NCBI GenBank assembly: GCA_949295035.1
Contig: CASFJO010000011.1
Location: 1-64,000, forward strand
From: an uncultured Gemmiger sp.
GTDB lineage: Bacteria; Bacillota; Clostridia; Oscillospirales; Ruminococcaceae
Direction: 5' to 3'
DNA length: 64,000 bases
Below, piece by piece: positions 61,959 to 64,000 of this stretch. Both the position numbers and the translations under genes were made by a program. Below the pieces are notes generated by a model, which saw only the letters and a list, made by a program, of their open reading frames with translations, was not told the origin of the DNA and searched no databases. How positions within the stretch are numbered: position 1 is the stretch's first letter; every line of letters begins with the position of its first letter.

Positions 61959-62281
61959 AGGTATTCGCATATTTTGTTGCAGTTAAGCTCCTTTTCTTCC
62001 ATATCATTCAACAGTACATCAACTTGTTTGCGGCGATTGTTGTCGCCATCTTCATTGCATGGAAAAAAGAACTGGTCTACAGAGATGTCAAGCAAGGTAG
62101 TAATGAGATAAAATTTGTTAAGCCTTGGGTGCTGCCCCCTGTTCTCTATATACATAATAGAGCGTGGCGTAAGGTCTACCAGTTGGGCAAGATATTCCTG
62201 TGTCCACCCTTTTGCTTCCCGAGCTTTTTTTATCGCTATACCTAACGGCTTAAAATCAAGTTTTCTTTCATCTTGGTACAT
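61952..62281 (-). CDS. XRE family regulator
   Basis: A 109-residue DNA-binding protein with an N-terminal lambda-repressor-type HTH (LGIAIKKAREAKGWTQEYLAQLVDLTPRSIMYIENRGQHPRLNKFYLI), followed by a short acidic tail. It diverges from the next HTH gene, and both are in AT-rich DNA unlike the host core. It likely controls the divergent promoter at 62384-62412. No clear SD is visible before its ATG. Confidence 0.85.
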   Translation of the reverse strand: MYQDERKLDFKPLGIAIKKAREAKGWTQEYLAQLVDLTPRSIMYIENRGQHPRLNKFYLITTLLDISVDQFFFPCNEDGDNNRRKQVDVLLNDMEEKELNCNKICEYLR

Positions 62282-62383
62282 TTTAATATCATCCTATATC
62301 ATTGTACATTTCGGGTGATGATATTTGAACGAAGTATGATTTTATGTTTAGTAGTGTATAATTTCGTATTAGTGGAGAGAAAC

Positions 62384-62412
62384 TTGCTATTATTCGTCAT
62401 TCCGTATATAAT
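62384..62412 (+). promoter_or_regulatory. Promoter of the small HTH/XRE operon
   Basis: TTGCTA (62384-62389) and perfect TATAAT (62407-62412) are 17 bases apart, 35 bases before the ATG. Confidence 0.7.
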
Positions 62413-62446
62413 AATTATATACTCTTTGCGAAAGGAAGTTGATATT

Positions 62447-62644
62447 ATGAATTACATTTCTGTGAAAGCCGCTTCTGAAAAATGGGGCATATCGGAAAGA
62501 CGGATACAAAAATTATGTGAGGAAAATCGCATTGACGGAACTGAAAAATTTGGTCGTGCATGGATGATACCAAAAGATGCAGAAAAACCCGTTGATGGAC
62601 GTATGAAAACAAGGAACAAACAGGAGGAGAATCATGGAATTTAA
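62447..62644 (+). CDS. Small helix-turn-helix protein (MerR/excisionase-like)
   Basis: A 65-residue protein with a winged-helix start (ISVKAASEKWGISERRIQKLCEENRIDGTEKFGRAWMIPKDAEKP), the pattern of HTH_17/excisionase-like domains. AAAGGAAG precedes the ATG at 62447. It overlaps the following XRE gene by 11 bases, so the two are co-translated. Confidence 0.85.
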   Translation: MNYISVKAASEKWGISERRIQKLCEENRIDGTEKFGRAWMIPKDAEKPVDGRMKTRNKQEENHGI

Positions 62645-63248
62645 TGAAAAGCTACAACAGCTTAGGACTGGAAAGAACTTAACGCAGGAACAACTTGCGG
62701 AGCAATTATATGTATCAAGAACAGCCATTTCAAAATGGGAAAGCGGCAAGGGTTACCCTAACATTGAGTCGCTCAAGTGTATTTCTAAATTCTTTTCTGT
62801 GACCATAGATGAACTGCTATCGGGCGAAGAACTGATTACACTTGCCGAAACTGAAAATCGTTCCAACTTGAAAAAAATTTACAGTTTCATTTATGGAATA
62901 TTAGATATGATGGCGGTTACTTTTATACTTTTGCCGTTGTATGGTAACCTTGTTGACGGATATATTTATTCTGTCAATCTACTTTCATTTACAGACACTA
63001 CCCCAATATATCTTGCAATCTATTGGATTGTTTTTATTGTTTTGATTGCACTTGGGATAGCGAAACTGATGTGTGTTTGTTTTGAAAAGGAATCATGGAG
63101 CAACATAATCACAAAATGCTCTCTCGTGCTGAGTACGCTTGTTATCTGCTTCTTCGCTGCGGCAAGACAACCCTATGTAACCGCCCTTATGTTTCTGCTA
63201 TTTGTTGCTAAAATATTTGTCTGGATAAAGCAAACCCAAACAAAGTAA
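62634..63248 (+). CDS. XRE regulator with membrane domain
   Basis: A 204-residue protein. An N-terminal XRE HTH (LQQLRTGKNLTQEQLAEQLYVSRTAISKWESGKGYPNIESLKCISKFFSVTIDELLSGE) is followed by about four transmembrane helices (IYGILDMMAVTFILLPLYG, IYWIVFIVLIALGIAKLM, CSLVLSTLVICFFAAA, ALMFLLFVAKIFVW). Such membrane-tethered XRE proteins are commonly encoded beside BcrA/LanF-type peptide exporters, which is the case here. GGAGGAG precedes the ATG. It may sense membrane stress directly; this is inference. Confidence 0.87.
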   Translation: MEFNEKLQQLRTGKNLTQEQLAEQLYVSRTAISKWESGKGYPNIESLKCISKFFSVTIDELLSGEELITLAETENRSNLKKIYSFIYGILDMMAVTFILLPLYGNLVDGYIYSVNLLSFTDTTPIYLAIYWIVFIVLIALGIAKLMCVCFEKESWSNIITKCSLVLSTLVICFFAAARQPYVTALMFLLFVAKIFVWIKQTQTK

Positions 63249-63272
63249 AATGCCATAAACCCTTTAAAATAG

Positions 63273-63303
63273 GCTCTGACACGATAAGTGTCGGAGCTTT
63301 TTT
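63273..63303 (+). terminator. Terminator between the XRE operon and the ABC gene
   Basis: Stem GCTCTGACAC/GTGTCGGAGC (63273-63282 with 63288-63297, one mismatch) is followed by six T (63298-63303). Confidence 0.85.
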
Positions 63304-63345
63304 CGTGCTGACATCTATTGTGTCGGCATTGTGACGGTAGATTTC

Positions 63346-63374
63346 TTGGCTTCTATGCAATACTCGTGGATAAT
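63346..63374 (+). promoter_or_regulatory. Promoter of the ABC transporter gene
   Basis: TTGGCT (63346-63351) and GATAAT (63369-63374) are 17 bases apart, 54 bases before the ATG. Confidence 0.55.
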
Positions 63375-63428
63375 AAGATTGTGGTCAGCGAAAACAAGAA
63401 CAGCAACCCACGGAAAGGAGAATCAAAT

Positions 63429-64000
63429 ATGGATTATATCATTGAAACAGAAAATCTTACGAAGCGATACGGAACAGCCACCGTTGTCGATAAGGTAAAT
63501 CTTCATGTGCCAAAGGGCAAAATTTATGGTTTGCTCGGCAGAAACGGAGCAGGCAAAACCACAGCAATGAAAATGATGTTGCAGCTTGCTTTCCCAACGG
63601 AGGGAACGGTACGCTTGTTTGGCACAAACTATAAGGAAAATATCCATACCCTTTATAGCAAAGTAGGCTCTATTATCGAAACACCGGGATTTTACAGTAA
63701 TTTAACAGGGTATGAGAATTTGCAAATTCTCGCTAAACTGCGAGGGGGAGTATCTAAAAGTGGAGTAGAAAAAGCTCTTGAAGTTGTGGGGCTGCATAAG
63801 GAGAAAAGAAAAGTCTTTTCCGATTATTCCCTCGGAATGAAGCAACGGCTTGGTATTGCCGCCGCCATTATGCACGAGCCGGAGCTTTTAATACTTGACG
63901 AACCGATTAACGGACTTGACCCCATTGGAATAGTTGAAATACGCTCATTTTTATCTGAACTTAGTCACAATCATGGCATTACCATTTTTATCTCAAGCCA
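63429..64000 (+). CDS. BcrA/LanF-type ABC transporter ATP-binding protein (cut by the window end)
   Basis: The first 190 codons of an ABC ATPase: Walker A GRNGAGKT, the Q-loop region, signature YSLGMKQRLGI and Walker B LLILDEPINGLDP are all present. The pattern IIETENLTKRYGTATVVDKVNLHVPKGKIYG-type start matches lantibiotic-immunity and bacitracin-export ATPases. AAAGGAGAA precedes the ATG at 63429. The permease is expected just beyond the window. It probably protects against a peptide antibiotic. Confidence 0.9.
   Translation, partial: MDYIIETENLTKRYGTATVVDKVNLHVPKGKIYGLLGRNGAGKTTAMKMMLQLAFPTEGTVRLFGTNYKENIHTLYSKVGSIIETPGFYSNLTGYENLQILAKLRGGVSKSGVEKALEVVGLHKEKRKVFSDYSLGMKQRLGIAAAIMHEPELLILDEPINGLDPIGIVEIRSFLSELSHNHGITIFISS

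Noticed and set aside
1..64000. tRNA, rRNA and tmRNA genes
   Set aside because: I saw no cloverleaf-like or conserved rRNA sequence in the intergenic regions; only the outward promoters hint at rRNA beyond the left edge.

Overview
The window looks like a chromosome segment of a GC-rich gut Clostridium in the Oscillospiraceae (Faecalibacterium/Gemmiger-like). This is inferred from high GC, strong AGGAGG-type ribosome sites, Gram-positive membrane-anchored proteins, an ECF folate transporter under a THF riboswitch, and the set of glycan genes. No rRNA or tRNA gene lies inside the window, but two tandem near-consensus promoters at the far left read outward and may drive an rRNA operon.

Region 1 (1-19.5 kb) is mostly housekeeping and envelope. 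It holds an M3 oligopeptidase, a DMT exporter, folT with a THF riboswitch whose SD-containing hairpin is also a terminator, a proC/HAD/small membrane protein operon, a cation:proton antiporter, and a MacA/MacB-type efflux operon behind 11-bp direct repeats. It ends with a large surface M6 protease on a Pro-Thr repeat stalk and two overlapping c-di-GMP genes, one GGDEF/EAL and one GGDEF.

Region 2 (19.5-35.8 kb) is a beta-mannoside utilisation locus. It contains an alcohol dehydrogenase (divergent), a DUF1861 protein, a sugar ABC importer (SBP plus two permeases), a GH130 phosphorylase, a LacI regulator, a GH13 alpha-glucosidase, a GH2 beta-mannosidase, a cytidine-deaminase-like enzyme, a phosphohexomutase, mannose-6-phosphate isomerase and a ROK kinase. 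Together they form a complete route: import, phosphorolysis or hydrolysis, Man-1-P to Man-6-P to Fru-6-P.

Region 3 (35.8-44.1 kb, minus strand) is the most unusual part. It is a ten-gene operon with a HAD phosphatase, a PRD regulator, an amidohydrolase, a small PRD protein, a glycine-rich SFCGSGGAGA protein, DUF4312, DUF4311, DUF4310, a DgaE-type ammonia lyase and a DgaF-type KDGP aldolase. The two enzymes act on 6-phospho amino-sugar acids, yet no kinase is present. The four unnamed proteins are therefore candidates for an uncharacterised phosphorylating (PTS-like) transporter.

Region 4 (44.3-64 kb) is accessory DNA. It begins with a UroD-like gene with a coding remnant behind it and a doubly frameshifted AraC gene. 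A mobilisable-element module follows (large serine recombinase, RHH mobilisation protein, RepA-like ATPase), then unknown zinc-ribbon proteins, DUF2971 and a metallophosphoesterase. Next comes a type I restriction locus with a truncated hsdM, an hsdS carrying four 12-bp spacer repeats, and two inserted accessory genes. The right end (61.9-64 kb) is visibly AT-rich and holds two XRE regulators, a small HTH protein and the start of a BcrA/LanF-type ABC ATPase cut by the window edge.
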